A stretch of 49,365 bases of DNA from Thermodesulfovibrionales bacterium. Its GTDB lineage: Bacteria > Nitrospirota > Thermodesulfovibrionia > Thermodesulfovibrionales > SM23-35. Position 1 is the stretch's first letter. Every line of letters begins with the position of its first letter. Under the pieces are notes generated by a model, which was not told the DNA's origin, searched no databases, and worked only from the letters and a program-made list of their open reading frames with translations. Shown here piece by piece: positions 26,317-35,327 of the stretch. The DNA lies in assembly GCA_031082155.1 (NCBI GenBank), contig JAVHLL010000021.1, positions 1-49,365 of the forward strand. The letters are read 5' to 3'. The position numbers and the translations under genes were made by a program.

Positions 26317-27482
26317 AATTTCTGTACCAGCTCCTTTGCTGTTTCGCGCGCCCATCTGTCGGCCTCCAACACCAGAGGGAGGGTTTTATCCGACTGCACG
26401 GTATGGCGATCCATAGTTTTTTTGATTAGAAGAGGAATATCCGTAAACCTGATGACCCCCTTCAGGAACGCATGCACCGCAACCTCATTCGATGCATTCA
26501 GTACAGAGGGCATGGTGCCTCCTTCCCTGAGGGCTCTGTACGCATACGCAAGACAGGGGAAGCATTTCATTTCAGGCTTCTTGAATGTCAGCGCCCCGAT
26601 TTGATGGAGGGAAAGTTTACGAATGACGTCCGTTAACCTGTTCGGATAGGTCAGGGCATATGCTATCGGAGCCTTCATGTCCGGCACCGACATCTGGGCG
26701 ATACAGCTTCTGTCGTGAAATTCAACAAGAGAATGGACAATGCTTTGCGGATGGACGATCACGTCAATTTTTTCCGCAGGAAGTCCGAACAGATAGTGGG
26801 CCTCTATGACTTCCAGGCCCTTGTTCATGAGTGTTGCCGAGTCTATGGTTATTTTCCTGCCCATTTTCCAGCTCGGGTGGTTCAAGGCCTGTGCGGGTGT
26901 AATCGCGCGGAGTTCACGCGTTTTTTTCCCCGAGAAAGGTCCGCCCGAAGCGGTGAGTATGATTCTCCTGACATCGGACTTTTTGTGTCCCTCAATACAC
27001 TGAAATATTGCGCTATGTTCACTGTCGACAGGGAGGAGTGTGGCGCCATATTTTTTTGCCTGCTGTATCATGATTCTTCCGGCCATTACGAGCGCTTCCT
27101 TGTTCGCGAGGCCTACTGTTTTCCCTGCACGTATTGCTGCAAGGCCCGGAACGAGCCCCGCTGCCCCGACTATGGCAGAAAGGACAAAATCCGATTTTTT
27201 GTACTCTGCGGCTGCAGATATCCCCTCTTCACCAAAAAGTATCCTGAGCGGGGCTGATTTCCTGCGGCAGATCTTTTTCTCGAGTGCATGGGCTGCCTGT
27301 TTGTCTGCGACCGCCACGATTTCCGGAGAGAAGGCATGTATCTGTTTTTTCAGTAAATCGATATTTTGTCCCGCGGTGAGGGCTACAACCCTGAAGCGGT
27401 TCCTGTGGCGTGAAACAATCGCGAGGGCATTCCTCCCGATTGATCCTGTCGAACCCAGAATTGTGATGCGTTTTATAGGCAT
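26313..27482 (-). CDS. dxr: 1-deoxy-D-xylulose-5-phosphate reductoisomerase
   Basis: This 389-aa NADPH-dependent enzyme commits DXP to MEP in the non-mevalonate isoprenoid pathway. ILGSTGSIGRNALAI is the NADPH-binding motif (8-22). Substrate and metal residues occur in LPVDSEHSAIFQ, ILTASGGPF and MGRKITIDSATLMNKGLEVIEA (parts). The start directly abuts the cdsA stop codon (TAAATG), and the stop overlaps rseP by 4 nt. The product feeds the UppS step encoded two genes upstream. Confidence 0.97.
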   Translation of the reverse strand: MPIKRITILGSTGSIGRNALAIVSRHRNRFRVVALTAGQNIDLLKKQIHAFSPEIVAVADKQAAHALEKKICRRKSAPLRILFGEEGISAAAEYKKSDFVLSAIVGAAGLVPGLAAIRAGKTVGLANKEALVMAGRIMIQQAKKYGATLLPVDSEHSAIFQCIEGHKKSDVRRIILTASGGPFSGKKTRELRAITPAQALNHPSWKMGRKITIDSATLMNKGLEVIEAHYLFGLPAEKIDVIVHPQSIVHSLVEFHDRSCIAQMSVPDMKAPIAYALTYPNRLTDVIRKLSLHQIGALTFKKPEMKCFPCLAYAYRALREGGTMPSVLNASNEVAVHAFLKGVIRFTDIPLLIKKTMDRHTVQSDKTLPLVLEADRWARETAKELVQKL

Positions 27483-28274
27483 TTAGTGTATCATCCCGAA
27501 TATTTTCAGAGCCGAATAGAGCAGGGGCCCTGCAAAGAGAGCACCGTCAATCTTGTCGAGCATGCCTCCATGTCCGGGGATTATAATACTTGAATCCTTG
27601 ACCCCTGCATCCCGTTTGAACATTGATTCTGTAAGATCACCAATGATGGAGATTATTCCAATCATTATACCAATAATTACCGCCTGGTATATGCCAAGTT
27701 GAGGGACGAGGAGTATTTTGAGCAGCAGCGCCCCGCTGGTTCCCCCGACCAGCGAACCTACTGCGCCGGCGACGGTCTTGTTCGGACTCACCTCGGGATA
27801 GAGTTTTTTCTTCCCGATACCCTTCCCGATATAGTATGCGAAAGAATCTGCAGACCAGACCGTTGCATAGAGGAAAATTATCCACTCGGGGCCGAGGTCC
27901 CGCACATAGGTCTGAAAGGACAGAAACAGGGGAATGTAGAGCAACCCCACTACAGGGGCGGCGACGTCGTTCAGAGAGGAGAGAGGCGTCTTCTTTATGA
28001 TAAGCCGGGAAGCGAACACCGCCATGACAGTAAGGGCTAAAAATTTTGCCATAAGGTCCGGCGCATAAGCCGAAACAGCGATGAGCGAGGTTCCAAGCAG
28101 AAGGCAGATATATCGGAAGAGGCCATACACACGGTACATGGAGTAGAATTCTATCATGGCGATAAAAGATATGGAGCCCAGGAGGAAGAGGAAATACTGT
28201 ACGGGAAGGTACATAACATACCAGTACAGAAGCGGCAGGAGAATTGCGGCAATGAAGAGTCTTTTAAGGTGCAT
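27483..28274 (-). CDS. cdsA: phosphatidate cytidylyltransferase
   Basis: This 263-aa polytopic inner-membrane enzyme makes CDP-diacylglycerol for phospholipid synthesis. About seven hydrophobic helices are visible. The family signature lies near the C-terminal half (SVDSFAYYIGK-like WSADSFAYYIGKGIGKKKL, then SPNKTVAGAVGSLVGG and IIGDLTESMFKRDAGVKDS; parts), ending in PGHGGMLDKIDG. It overlaps the end of uppS by 11 nt, a coupling usual for this gene pair. Confidence 0.96.
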   Translation of the reverse strand: MHLKRLFIAAILLPLLYWYVMYLPVQYFLFLLGSISFIAMIEFYSMYRVYGLFRYICLLLGTSLIAVSAYAPDLMAKFLALTVMAVFASRLIIKKTPLSSLNDVAAPVVGLLYIPLFLSFQTYVRDLGPEWIIFLYATVWSADSFAYYIGKGIGKKKLYPEVSPNKTVAGAVGSLVGGTSGALLLKILLVPQLGIYQAVIIGIMIGIISIIGDLTESMFKRDAGVKDSSIIIPGHGGMLDKIDGALFAGPLLYSALKIFGMIH

Positions 28275-28983
28275 CTGTCTTCACCCGGACTGTGCCGAAT
28301 CTGCGGTCCCTCCGCTGGAAATCCTGTATCGCGAGGAGGAATTCTTCCTTCGAAAAATCAGGCCAGAGCGTTTCAGTGAAATAGAATTCCGCATAGGCTC
28401 CCTGCCAGAGCAGGAAGTTGCTGATACGCATCTCCCCGCTTGTCCGGATGATGAGGTCAGGCGAGGGGAGACCGGCGGTATCGAGTTCTGCCTCAAAGGC
28501 CTGTTCATCAAGCTTTTCCGCTTTTATGCCCGAGGATATGATCTTTTTCACTGCCCTCACAATTTCATTCCGCCCGCTATAACTGAGAGCCATCACGAGG
28601 GTCAACCCTTTATTGTGGGTGGTCCTGGATTCTGCCTCCCTGATCATATCCTGTATGGGGCCGGGCAGTCTCCATGTCTCTCCGATTACCTTGAACACAA
28701 TATCCTGCCTCATCAGGTTTTCGATCTCTTTATTCAGATACAGTTCGAGAAGTTTCATCAGCATGGATATCTCCGCTGAAGGCCTGTGCCAGTTTTCGAG
28801 AGAAAATGCATAAAGTGTTAACGTTTGCAGCCCAAGTTCAACTGAATTTTCAACAATCTCTTTTGTTCTCTCGACGCCACGTCTATGGCCTTCAATCCGT
28901 GGAAGACCGCGCATTGCGGCCCACCTCCCATTTCCGTCCATGATGATCCCTATATGGTTCGGAATGCGTCCGGTTGCTGCCAT
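28264..28983 (-). CDS. uppS: undecaprenyl diphosphate synthase (di-trans,poly-cis)
   Basis: This 239-aa cis-prenyltransferase builds the C55 lipid carrier for peptidoglycan and O-antigen. Catalytic Asp in IIMDGNGRWA; also GHRRG, YAFSLENWHRP, LALSYSGR-like VMALSYSGRNEIV and the C-terminal LIIRTSGEMRISNFLLWQ and FTETLWPDF blocks are present (parts). AAGGAG precedes ATG 28983. Part of the uppS-cdsA-dxr-rseP operon. Confidence 0.97.
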   Translation of the reverse strand: MAATGRIPNHIGIIMDGNGRWAAMRGLPRIEGHRRGVERTKEIVENSVELGLQTLTLYAFSLENWHRPSAEISMLMKLLELYLNKEIENLMRQDIVFKVIGETWRLPGPIQDMIREAESRTTHNKGLTLVMALSYSGRNEIVRAVKKIISSGIKAEKLDEQAFEAELDTAGLPSPDLIIRTSGEMRISNFLLWQGAYAEFYFTETLWPDFSKEEFLLAIQDFQRRDRRFGTVRVKTDAP

Positions 28984-28985
28984 TG

Positions 28986-30734
28986 TTAACTCCTTTTCAT
29001 CGAATAGATCGAGAGCATGCTGCCAAGTGGATTATTCCCTTTCAGAATATTGCCTGCTTTGAGTCCGAGGACCGGACTGGAGAGTACGAGCACCTTATCA
29101 CCGGAAACTGCATAATCAAGAAGAGTACCGCTGATACCGTCGATGAAAGAAGTCTCCTCCATGGAAAGACCGGTCCACCGCATCTTTTTGATCTGAGAAT
29201 TCTTGTAGCCCAGTCCCTTGACCACTCCGAGAAGCGGGGTCCTCTCTGCTACAAGGATATCGCCGTTCCTCATGATCAGCCTGTCCTTGACCGTCCATTC
29301 GCCCCTGTCAATCATGGATGTAGGTGACGATTTCTTGAATGTTGCGAGAAAGCCGCCGGTTCTCTCCTTGCGCTTCCACACCTGCATTCCTTGCTCGTCA
29401 TATACGTTCAGGAACCTGTCCTGGTCGTATGCAATGAAAATACGCCCGGACCGTGGGTCGTCATAAGATACGAAGTCGTAAATATTCACCTTACCGGGGA
29501 GTTTCAACGGTTCTCCTTTCTTATATTCCCCTGCCTCGCAGGATATCGGAAATACAGGCCCGCTGAAGCCTTCTGCAGGGGAATACACCTGTGCAATCAT
29601 TCCATTCCCCAGGCTCCGGAGGAACAGAGAATCCTCATAGAGGGGAACGAATGCGGACCCCTGCAGTTCATAGACAGAAGAAGTGACGGAATCGCCCTTC
29701 ATTGTTGTGACAAGTATTTCGTCTTTTCCGTTCAGGTTCAGGTCAATTACATCGAGCCATAAATTTTCGCTGCCGACTGCTCCATTTATTTTTACCCCAC
29801 CGAGAGCGGCTTGCAGATCAGCTCCCGGAGTGTAAATGCCGACGTCGGTATCAGTGGCAAGAATTATCTCTTCTTTCCCGTCGCCATTCACGTCTCCTGT
29901 CATAACGAATCGTGCCGAGAAGGAAAGGTCGAACTTGAGCGCGACTTCTGACTCAATCTGAAAGAACTGTTCCCCGAAACGCAGTTCTTTTTCCAGAGAA
30001 GTATCGATAAGGACGCCGGTTTCGGCGAGTTTTTTCCCGTCAGAAACCCAGAAGAGTCTTTGGGTGAAAACCATTCCTTTTTCCCCTGTCTTTGACGATA
30101 GGAGAAGCGCCACTTCAGCACCGAGTTTTTTCGCTTCATCAATGGCAGTTGCCGGGTTATCTGTTTCAAGTGCGGTATCCCGGAGGGTGAACCTCCCGGT
30201 CTCCTTGAGTTTTTTATGGTAGGCGTCAGCAATTTGCCAGTCTACCTCCTTTGACTGACAGAAAAGGATGTCAACCTTTACTTCCGATATCCTCGCTTTG
30301 TCGCCTTCCTGCGTCTCACCTTCAAGGAGAATGCCAGACGCGGAATCTTCGTATACTTCCTGTATCTCCATTCTTCCGGTCAGAGATTCAAGGTTGCCCA
30401 GGACTTCCTTGGTCACAGGATGACGGAACGGCGCCTGTTCTCTCAGGACCGTAAGCCGCATGCCTGGTTTTAACCCCTCATTGAGCCCGATATCGATTAC
30501 CGCCTTCCGGTCTTCAACCCGGGTGATCTTGCCGGTTATGGCTTTAAAATATGAGAGGGTCGTGTCAGAGAGTTCCTGAAGAGGACTCTCGCCGGCATGC
30601 ACGGTATGAGGGCAGCACAGCCCGAAGAAAAGAACCTGAAGGACAAAAAAGGAACAGAAGAAGAACCCTGCCTTGCCATTGCCGGAAAATTTCATGCGGT
30701 TATTCGGTAAATTATGATTCATTTTTTCTGTCAT
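28986..30734 (-). CDS. exported protein with FlgT-like and FG-GAP/VCBS repeat regions
   Basis: This protein of about 582 aa is probably exported: a hydrophobic segment (FFFCSFFVLQVLFFGLCC) ends near AGES. Residues about 60-250 resemble FlgT/CsgG-like assembly proteins (ITRVEDRKAVIDIGLNEGLKPG, GRMEIQEV). The C-terminal half has calcium-binding FG-GAP/VCBS-type repeats (TGDVNGDGKEEIILATDTDVG; DLNLNGKDEILVT; parts), suggesting an incomplete beta-propeller. Start: ATG 30734 is 9 nt after GGGAG; ATG 30695 is an alternative, giving a shorter signal peptide. The upstream extension to 30773 would overlap the phosphoesterase gene. The function is unknown; its position before uppS suggests an envelope role. 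Confidence 0.75.
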   Translation of the reverse strand: MTEKMNHNLPNNRMKFSGNGKAGFFFCSFFVLQVLFFGLCCPHTVHAGESPLQELSDTTLSYFKAITGKITRVEDRKAVIDIGLNEGLKPGMRLTVLREQAPFRHPVTKEVLGNLESLTGRMEIQEVYEDSASGILLEGETQEGDKARISEVKVDILFCQSKEVDWQIADAYHKKLKETGRFTLRDTALETDNPATAIDEAKKLGAEVALLLSSKTGEKGMVFTQRLFWVSDGKKLAETGVLIDTSLEKELRFGEQFFQIESEVALKFDLSFSARFVMTGDVNGDGKEEIILATDTDVGIYTPGADLQAALGGVKINGAVGSENLWLDVIDLNLNGKDEILVTTMKGDSVTSSVYELQGSAFVPLYEDSLFLRSLGNGMIAQVYSPAEGFSGPVFPISCEAGEYKKGEPLKLPGKVNIYDFVSYDDPRSGRIFIAYDQDRFLNVYDEQGMQVWKRKERTGGFLATFKKSSPTSMIDRGEWTVKDRLIMRNGDILVAERTPLLGVVKGLGYKNSQIKKMRWTGLSMEETSFIDGISGTLLDYAVSGDKVLVLSSPVLGLKAGNILKGNNPLGSMLSIYSMKRS

Positions 30735-30747
30735 ATTTTTCATCTCC

Positions 30748-31473
30748 CTATGTTCCGGACGACAACCGTTCAACGAGCACAGCGGGAAGTCTTTCCTCCC
30801 TCATCTTTGACTGCACCGAGGTGATATCGTAGGGAATCCTCACGATCCTGATATTTTCATCATCAATCATTGCGTAACATGCCCTCGGGTCCCCGTCACG
30901 GGGCTGTCCCACACTTCCTGTATTGACAATATACCTGCTACCCTCCTTAATTCCGGTTTTTCCCCTGTAGGTGATGAGTTCTCCTGAAGGGACTTTCTCT
31001 ATGATTGAAGGTTGATGGCTATGGCCGACAAAACAGAACTTATTAGTAAAATAATCGAAATTCAATTCTGCATCCCAGAGGGTAAGAATATAATGCCACT
31101 CTTCCGGGTCCTTGGGTGTAGAGTGTACAAGGATTATATCGTTAACCCTCTCTTCATAAACAATGAGCAGTGTTTTCAGGAGGGCTTTGTTTTCCTCTGA
31201 GAGCACTTCCCTGGTCCATTCTATCGCATGTCTGGCATATTCATTAAAATATCGTATATCTGTCAGGCCGACCGACGCCCAATCGTGATTGCCGGCCAGG
31301 AGAACCCTGCAGCGGTCGTGCAGGAGTGCAACACACTCGTTCGGATTAGGCCCGTATCCTACGGCGTCCCCAATGAATATGATATCCCTAATCCCTCTCA
31401 GGGTTATATCGTCCAGAACTGCTTCGATCGCTTCAAGGTTTGAGTGCACATCAGAGATTATCGCGTAGCGCAT
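30748..31473 (-). CDS. YfcE-like metallophosphoesterase
   Basis: This 241-aa calcineurin-like phosphoesterase has metal ligands in SDVHSNLEAIEAV (D-x-H), IGDAVGYGPNP (G-D), LAGNHDW (G-N-H-D), HSTPKD and GHSHQP. The C-terminal NTGSVGQPRDGDPR motif is typical of the YfcE/MJ0936 group, which hydrolyses phosphodiester bonds. The physiological substrate is unknown. ATG overlaps the nusB stop by one base (TGATG), so translation is coupled. Cytosolic; no signal peptide. Confidence 0.9.
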   Translation of the reverse strand: MRYAIISDVHSNLEAIEAVLDDITLRGIRDIIFIGDAVGYGPNPNECVALLHDRCRVLLAGNHDWASVGLTDIRYFNEYARHAIEWTREVLSEENKALLKTLLIVYEERVNDIILVHSTPKDPEEWHYILTLWDAELNFDYFTNKFCFVGHSHQPSIIEKVPSGELITYRGKTGIKEGSRYIVNTGSVGQPRDGDPRACYAMIDDENIRIVRIPYDITSVQSKMREERLPAVLVERLSSGT

Positions 31474-31883
31474 CAGGCCTTGCCTGCCTCCTGTGCGAGT
31501 TTGTCCAGTACCCCGTTCAGGAAAGAGGCAGACTCTGATGATGAATATTTTTTTGCTATTTCCAGGGCTTCGTTCATAGTAACCGCAGAGGGGATGTCTT
31601 TTCTGAAAAAAATTTCATATGCGGCAAAACGAAGAATATTCCTGTCGACTGCAGCCATTCTCTTCAGCGCCCAGTTCTCTGTTACCTTTTCGATCAATTT
31701 GTCAATTTCCTCAATATTACCGACAGTGCCCTTCACGAGGCCCTCGGCAAAATCTATCACATCTCCGGACTCATTTTTATCCGACCAGAAATCGTCGCGG
31801 GCCTGAAAGGTATAGGATTCTCCGGTGAAATCCAACTGAAACAGTAACTGGAGAGCATACTCCCGCGCCTTGCGCCGTCTCAT
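31473..31883 (-). CDS. nusB: transcription antitermination factor NusB
   Basis: This 136-aa all-helical protein binds boxA RNA with NusE in rRNA antitermination. RRRKAREYALQLLFQLDF (residues 2-19) is the conserved N-terminus. The C-terminal block VDRNILRFAAYEIFFRKDIPSAVTMNEALEIAKKYSS and FLNGVLDKLA (parts) is diagnostic. No clear Shine-Dalgarno precedes the ATG. It follows ribH by 73 nt, the common ribH-nusB order. Confidence 0.96.
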   Translation of the reverse strand: MRRRKAREYALQLLFQLDFTGESYTFQARDDFWSDKNESGDVIDFAEGLVKGTVGNIEEIDKLIEKVTENWALKRMAAVDRNILRFAAYEIFFRKDIPSAVTMNEALEIAKKYSSSESASFLNGVLDKLAQEAGKA

Positions 31884-31956
31884 GAAAAATTGATCCGGGA
31901 GGTTGCCCCATACGAGCTTGACGTTTTGTTTCCGGTCCTGCGCGGAAAGCTTATCC

Positions 31957-32418
31957 TCATATCTTTTTCATGACCTGGGCCATCTCGATTGCGGTTATTG
32001 CCGCATCCCATCCTTTGTTGCCGCTCTTTGACCCGGCCCTTTCGACAGCCTGTTCAATTGTGTCACAGGTGATGACCCCGAATGCTATCGGTATGCCCGT
32101 ATCCATGGACGCTGCCGCGATCCCTTTCGACACTTCTGCCGCGATATAATCGAAGTGGGGAGTGGCGCCCCGTATGACAGTACCGAGACAGATCACCGAG
32201 TGGTAAGTCCCTTTCAGTGCCATTTTCTTTGCCACTATCGGTATTTCGAATGACCCCGGGACCTTTACGACATCGATATCCTCATCCTTTGCGCCATGCC
32301 TCAGAAGAGCATCCTTTGCCCCGTCAAGCAATTTACTGGTAATAAACTCATTGAACCTGCTGATAACAATACCGAATTTTAACCCTTTTGCCTGTAATTC
32401 ACCTTCTATAATCTTCAT
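31957..32418 (-). CDS. ribH: 6,7-dimethyl-8-ribityllumazine synthase
   Basis: This 153-aa enzyme condenses the ribityl pyrimidine with dihydroxybutanone phosphate, the penultimate step of riboflavin synthesis, usually as a 60-mer or pentamer. Motifs: [52 protein letters not shown] (with catalytic His) and [11 protein letters not shown] (parts). GAGGAGG precedes the ATG. Third gene of a ribE-ribBA-ribH cluster. Confidence 0.97.
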   Translation of the reverse strand: MKIIEGELQAKGLKFGIVISRFNEFITSKLLDGAKDALLRHGAKDEDIDVVKVPGSFEIPIVAKKMALKGTYHSVICLGTVIRGATPHFDYIAAEVSKGIAAASMDTGIPIAFGVITCDTIEQAVERAGSKSGNKGWDAAITAIEMAQVMKKI

Positions 32419-32429
32419 GGTATCCTCCT

Positions 32430-33644
32430 CTAAACATTATCCAGGATATGTCCCATTTTCTTTTTCTTCGTCTTGAGATAAATAATATTCCGGTCAGTGG
32501 GTTTTGTCTCTATGGGCACCCTTTCAATAACCTTAAGTCCGTAGCCTTCAAGTCCGACGATCTTTTTCGGGTTGTTCGTCATGAGTTTCATTTTCCGCAC
32601 CCCGATGTCAACAAGTATTTGCGCCCCTATCCCATAATCCCTGAGATCGGGTTTAAACCCAAGCTTTATATTTGCCTCGACCGTATCGAACCCCTTGTCC
32701 TGGAGTTCATACGCCCTGAGTTTATTGATTAAACCGATGCCCCGGCCTTCCTGCTTCATATAGAGGATGACCCCTTTCCCTTCCTTTCTGATCATTTCCA
32801 TTGCCTTGTGGAGCTGTTCTCCGCAGTCGCACCGCTCGGAGGCGAAGACGTCACCGGTGAGACACTGGGAATGAACCCTTACGAGTACTTCGTCTCTGGG
32901 CGTAATCTCTCCCTTTACCAGCGCGAGATGGATTATTTCGTCTATATCATTCGCATAGGCAATCACATTGAAATCGCCGCCGAATTTTGTCGGAATTTTT
33001 ACTGCTACAAGCCTCCTGACAAATAATTCTGTCCGCATCCTGTATTTGATGAGGTCTTTGATCGTGACTACCTTGAGGAGATGTTTTTTTGCAAATTCCA
33101 TAAGTTCCGGAACCCTTGCCATCGTCCCGTCTTCGTTCATGATTTCGCAGATTACCCCAGCCGGATAAAGGCGTGCCAGCTTGGTGAGATCGACCGATCC
33201 TTCAGTCTGCCCGGCCCGCTGGAGGACGCCTCCGGGTCTTGCCCTGAGGGGGAAGACATGGCCGGGACGGGCGATATCTTCCCTCTGCGTTTTTGGATCG
33301 ATTGCGGTCAATATTGTCCTTGCCCTGTCGGCAGCAGAAATGCCTGTTGTCACCCCCTTTTTTGCTTCAATAGAGACGGTGAATGCTGTACCGAATGACG
33401 AAGTGTTCTCATCGGTCATCATCGGCAGTTTCAGTTCCGCCACCCGTTCAGGGGTGAGGGAAAGACAGATGAGGCCTCTTCCGTGTTTGGCCATGAAGTT
33501 GATGGCTTCCGGTGTTACCTTTTCTGCTGCCATGCAGAGGTCCCCTTCATTTTCCCTGTCTTCATCATCGACAAGGATAACCATTTTCCCTTTTTCAATA
33601 TCCTCAATAGCTTCATCGATAGTGTTGAATTTATATTTCTCCAT
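32430..33644 (-). CDS. ribBA: bifunctional 3,4-DHBP synthase / GTP cyclohydrolase II
   Basis: This 404-aa enzyme supplies both precursors of riboflavin. The N-terminal DHBP synthase domain (1 to about 200) has [17 protein letters not shown] and [10 protein letters not shown], with [20 protein letters not shown] (parts). The C-terminal GTP cyclohydrolase II domain (from about 205) has [21 protein letters not shown] with the zinc cysteines and the GRGIGLINK motif. Start chosen at ATG 33644, 10 nt after GAGGAG; a TTG-initiated extension from 33662 is unlikely. It lies 11 nt before ribH. No FMN riboswitch precedes the cluster. Confidence 0.96.
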   Translation of the reverse strand: MEKYKFNTIDEAIEDIEKGKMVILVDDEDRENEGDLCMAAEKVTPEAINFMAKHGRGLICLSLTPERVAELKLPMMTDENTSSFGTAFTVSIEAKKGVTTGISAADRARTILTAIDPKTQREDIARPGHVFPLRARPGGVLQRAGQTEGSVDLTKLARLYPAGVICEIMNEDGTMARVPELMEFAKKHLLKVVTIKDLIKYRMRTELFVRRLVAVKIPTKFGGDFNVIAYANDIDEIIHLALVKGEITPRDEVLVRVHSQCLTGDVFASERCDCGEQLHKAMEMIRKEGKGVILYMKQEGRGIGLINKLRAYELQDKGFDTVEANIKLGFKPDLRDYGIGAQILVDIGVRKMKLMTNNPKKIVGLEGYGLKVIERVPIETKPTDRNIIYLKTKKKKMGHILDNV

Positions 33645-33700
33645 GCTCCCTGCTCTCCTCAAATAAAAAAGATTCTGCGTTCATGCTCCTTCAGCATCTA

Positions 33701-34342
33701 TCAGGCAAAGCCCTCGTTTATAAGGGTCTTCATAAATTCTGTATCTTTGCCGGTTTCTTTTTTTAAAAATTTTGCAACATACTTGCCTAAAATATCTACT
33801 TCAATGTTCACTGTATCACCGGAGGCTTTTACCCCAAGTGTCGTTGCCTTCGCGGTGTGGGGGATAATCACAACGGTGAAACTGTTATGAAGAACATCCA
33901 CGACGGTAAGACTGACACCGTCAACCGCAACAGATCCTTTTCCTACAAGATATTCCAGGATGGCAGGTGAGACTTCGATCCCGAATTTCCACATATCACC
34001 TGTGGTTGTCTTTGACCGGATTGTCCCCGTGTCGTCTATATGGCCGGTCACAAAATGTCCTCCAATCTTCGAACTGGGGGTCAGCGATGGTTCGAGGTTC
34101 ACCTTGTCACCGGTTCTGAGAATGCCGAGGTTTGTCCTGGACAGGGTTTCATATGAGAGATCAAACGAGAGTTCACCCCTGTCTTTGCTCACCACCGTGA
34201 GACAGACGCCGTTGACCGCGATGCTGTCACCGATCACGGTAGACCTTGAGATCTCTTCTGCCTTGAGTGAGAGTATTGCACCCCCGGTCAGTTTCCGTAC
34301 AGAGAGCAGTGTGCCCATACCAAGTATGAGTCCCGTAAACAA
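33701..34342 (-). CDS. ribE: riboflavin synthase, alpha chain
   Basis: This 213-aa enzyme dismutates lumazine to riboflavin. Two tandem barrel domains are visible: the first begins FTGLILGMGTL and contains AVNGVCLTVVS and GGHFVTGHIDDTG; the second contains AVDGVSLTVVDV. The start is TTG at 34342 behind GAGGAA, four codon positions in front of FTG, because the family always begins M-F-T-G. It starts 2 bases after the previous gene's stop. Confidence 0.95.
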   Translation of the reverse strand: MFTGLILGMGTLLSVRKLTGGAILSLKAEEISRSTVIGDSIAVNGVCLTVVSKDRGELSFDLSYETLSRTNLGILRTGDKVNLEPSLTPSSKIGGHFVTGHIDDTGTIRSKTTTGDMWKFGIEVSPAILEYLVGKGSVAVDGVSLTVVDVLHNSFTVVIIPHTAKATTLGVKASGDTVNIEVDILGKYVAKFLKKETGKDTEFMKTLINEGFA

Positions 34343-34343
34343 A

Positions 34344-34691
34344 TTATTCCTCGATACGAATATTGAAATTGAGTCTTTTCTGATAGAAACCCAGGATATC
34401 GACAGTTTCTGACCAGGCAGTCGTTACTATGACCGTATTTTCGGTTTTCGAAACTTTTATGTCTTCCTGGGAGACAGGTATCTTTAATTCCTGGGCTCTC
34501 TCAACTACCTGTTCCTTCGTCTTATCAACCTGACCAAGACTGACCCTTGCGAGCTCTTTTACATCAGATTTGAACGCAGAATACCGGTAATAGGGCATGC
34601 CGAACTGCACCCCCGCATACCCTAAGAATATCAGCAGCACTATGACGAACAAAACCTTGATAAATCCCTGTTCATTCCTTAGTGTTCTCAT
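34344..34691 (-). CDS. DUF4845-like single-pass membrane protein
   Basis: This 115-aa protein has a short basic N-terminus, a GF motif, one membrane helix (about 11-31) and a soluble tail with YRYSAFKSDVKELA. It resembles DUF4845 proteins, which in gammaproteobacteria sit just after lepB; here too the gene follows lepB, with a 4-nt ATGA overlap. The pilin-like start (EQGF after basic residues, followed by a hydrophobic stretch) is noticeable, but there is no true prepilin G/E cleavage motif in the expected order. Function unknown; probably periplasmic-facing. Confidence 0.7.
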   Translation of the reverse strand: MRTLRNEQGFIKVLFVIVLLIFLGYAGVQFGMPYYRYSAFKSDVKELARVSLGQVDKTKEQVVERAQELKIPVSQEDIKVSKTENTVIVTTAWSETVDILGFYQKRLNFNIRIEE

Positions 34692-35296
34692 TCAATCAAC
34701 CTCCCTATCCTGTTAAATCTCACCCAGTTATCAGGGTTCCAGGACCAATAGATTAATAATGCTTTTCCCCGTATGCTCTTGCGATCAACAAACCCCCAGT
34801 ACCGGCTGTCATAACTCTGGTCTCTATTGTCGCCCATGACAAAAACCTTGTTGGGCGGTATCGTGATCGGCCCGAAATTGTCTCTCGGGTCCATGCTTCT
34901 TGCTCTGATATTCATATCAGAATGCTGCACGTATGGTTCTGTGCGCGGGTTGCCGTTTACATATACAATTTTATTCCTCTCTTCTACGATATCCCCCGCT
35001 GTTGCAACGACCCGTTTTATAAAATCCTTCTCAGGATTCTCGGGATACTTGAATACTATTATATCTCCCTTTTCGGGTTTTCTGAACTCCAGAATTTTTG
35101 TGTCGGTAAAGGGAATTTTTGTCCCGTAGAGAAATTTGTTTACCAGGATATGGTCTCCAATAAGAAGTGTTGGAATCATTGAGCCGGATGGTATCTTGAA
35201 TGCCTGAACGATATATGCCCTTATAATAAGAGCGAGAATAAGCGCAGTTGCAATTGCTTCTACATATTCCCATAGCAGTTTTTTCTTGTCCTTCAC
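34688..35296 (-). CDS. lepB: signal peptidase I
   Basis: This 202-aa inner-membrane protease removes signal peptides. One N-terminal helix (about 11-30) precedes the catalytic Ser39 in PSGSMIPTL; general-base Lys94 lies in DFIKRVVATAGD; GDNRDQSYDSRYWGFV is box E. The start is GTG (35296) behind GAGGAGG. Length matches single-membrane-span enzymes. Located in an operon with ribE and a ROK kinase; no functional link is obvious. Confidence 0.97.
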   Translation of the reverse strand: MKDKKKLLWEYVEAIATALILALIIRAYIVQAFKIPSGSMIPTLLIGDHILVNKFLYGTKIPFTDTKILEFRKPEKGDIIVFKYPENPEKDFIKRVVATAGDIVEERNKIVYVNGNPRTEPYVQHSDMNIRARSMDPRDNFGPITIPPNKVFVMGDNRDQSYDSRYWGFVDRKSIRGKALLIYWSWNPDNWVRFNRIGRLIE

Positions 35297-35327
35297 CGAG
35301 ATGTCCTCCTCGCCTGTAACGTTCTGT

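Noticed and set aside
26715-27257. 180-codon plus-strand open frame
   Set aside because: Shadow of dxr on the other strand.
33645-34342. FMN riboswitch for the rib genes
   Set aside because: No RFN-element conserved blocks are seen upstream of ribE or ribBA; gaps are too short and ribE starts 2 nt after the previous gene.
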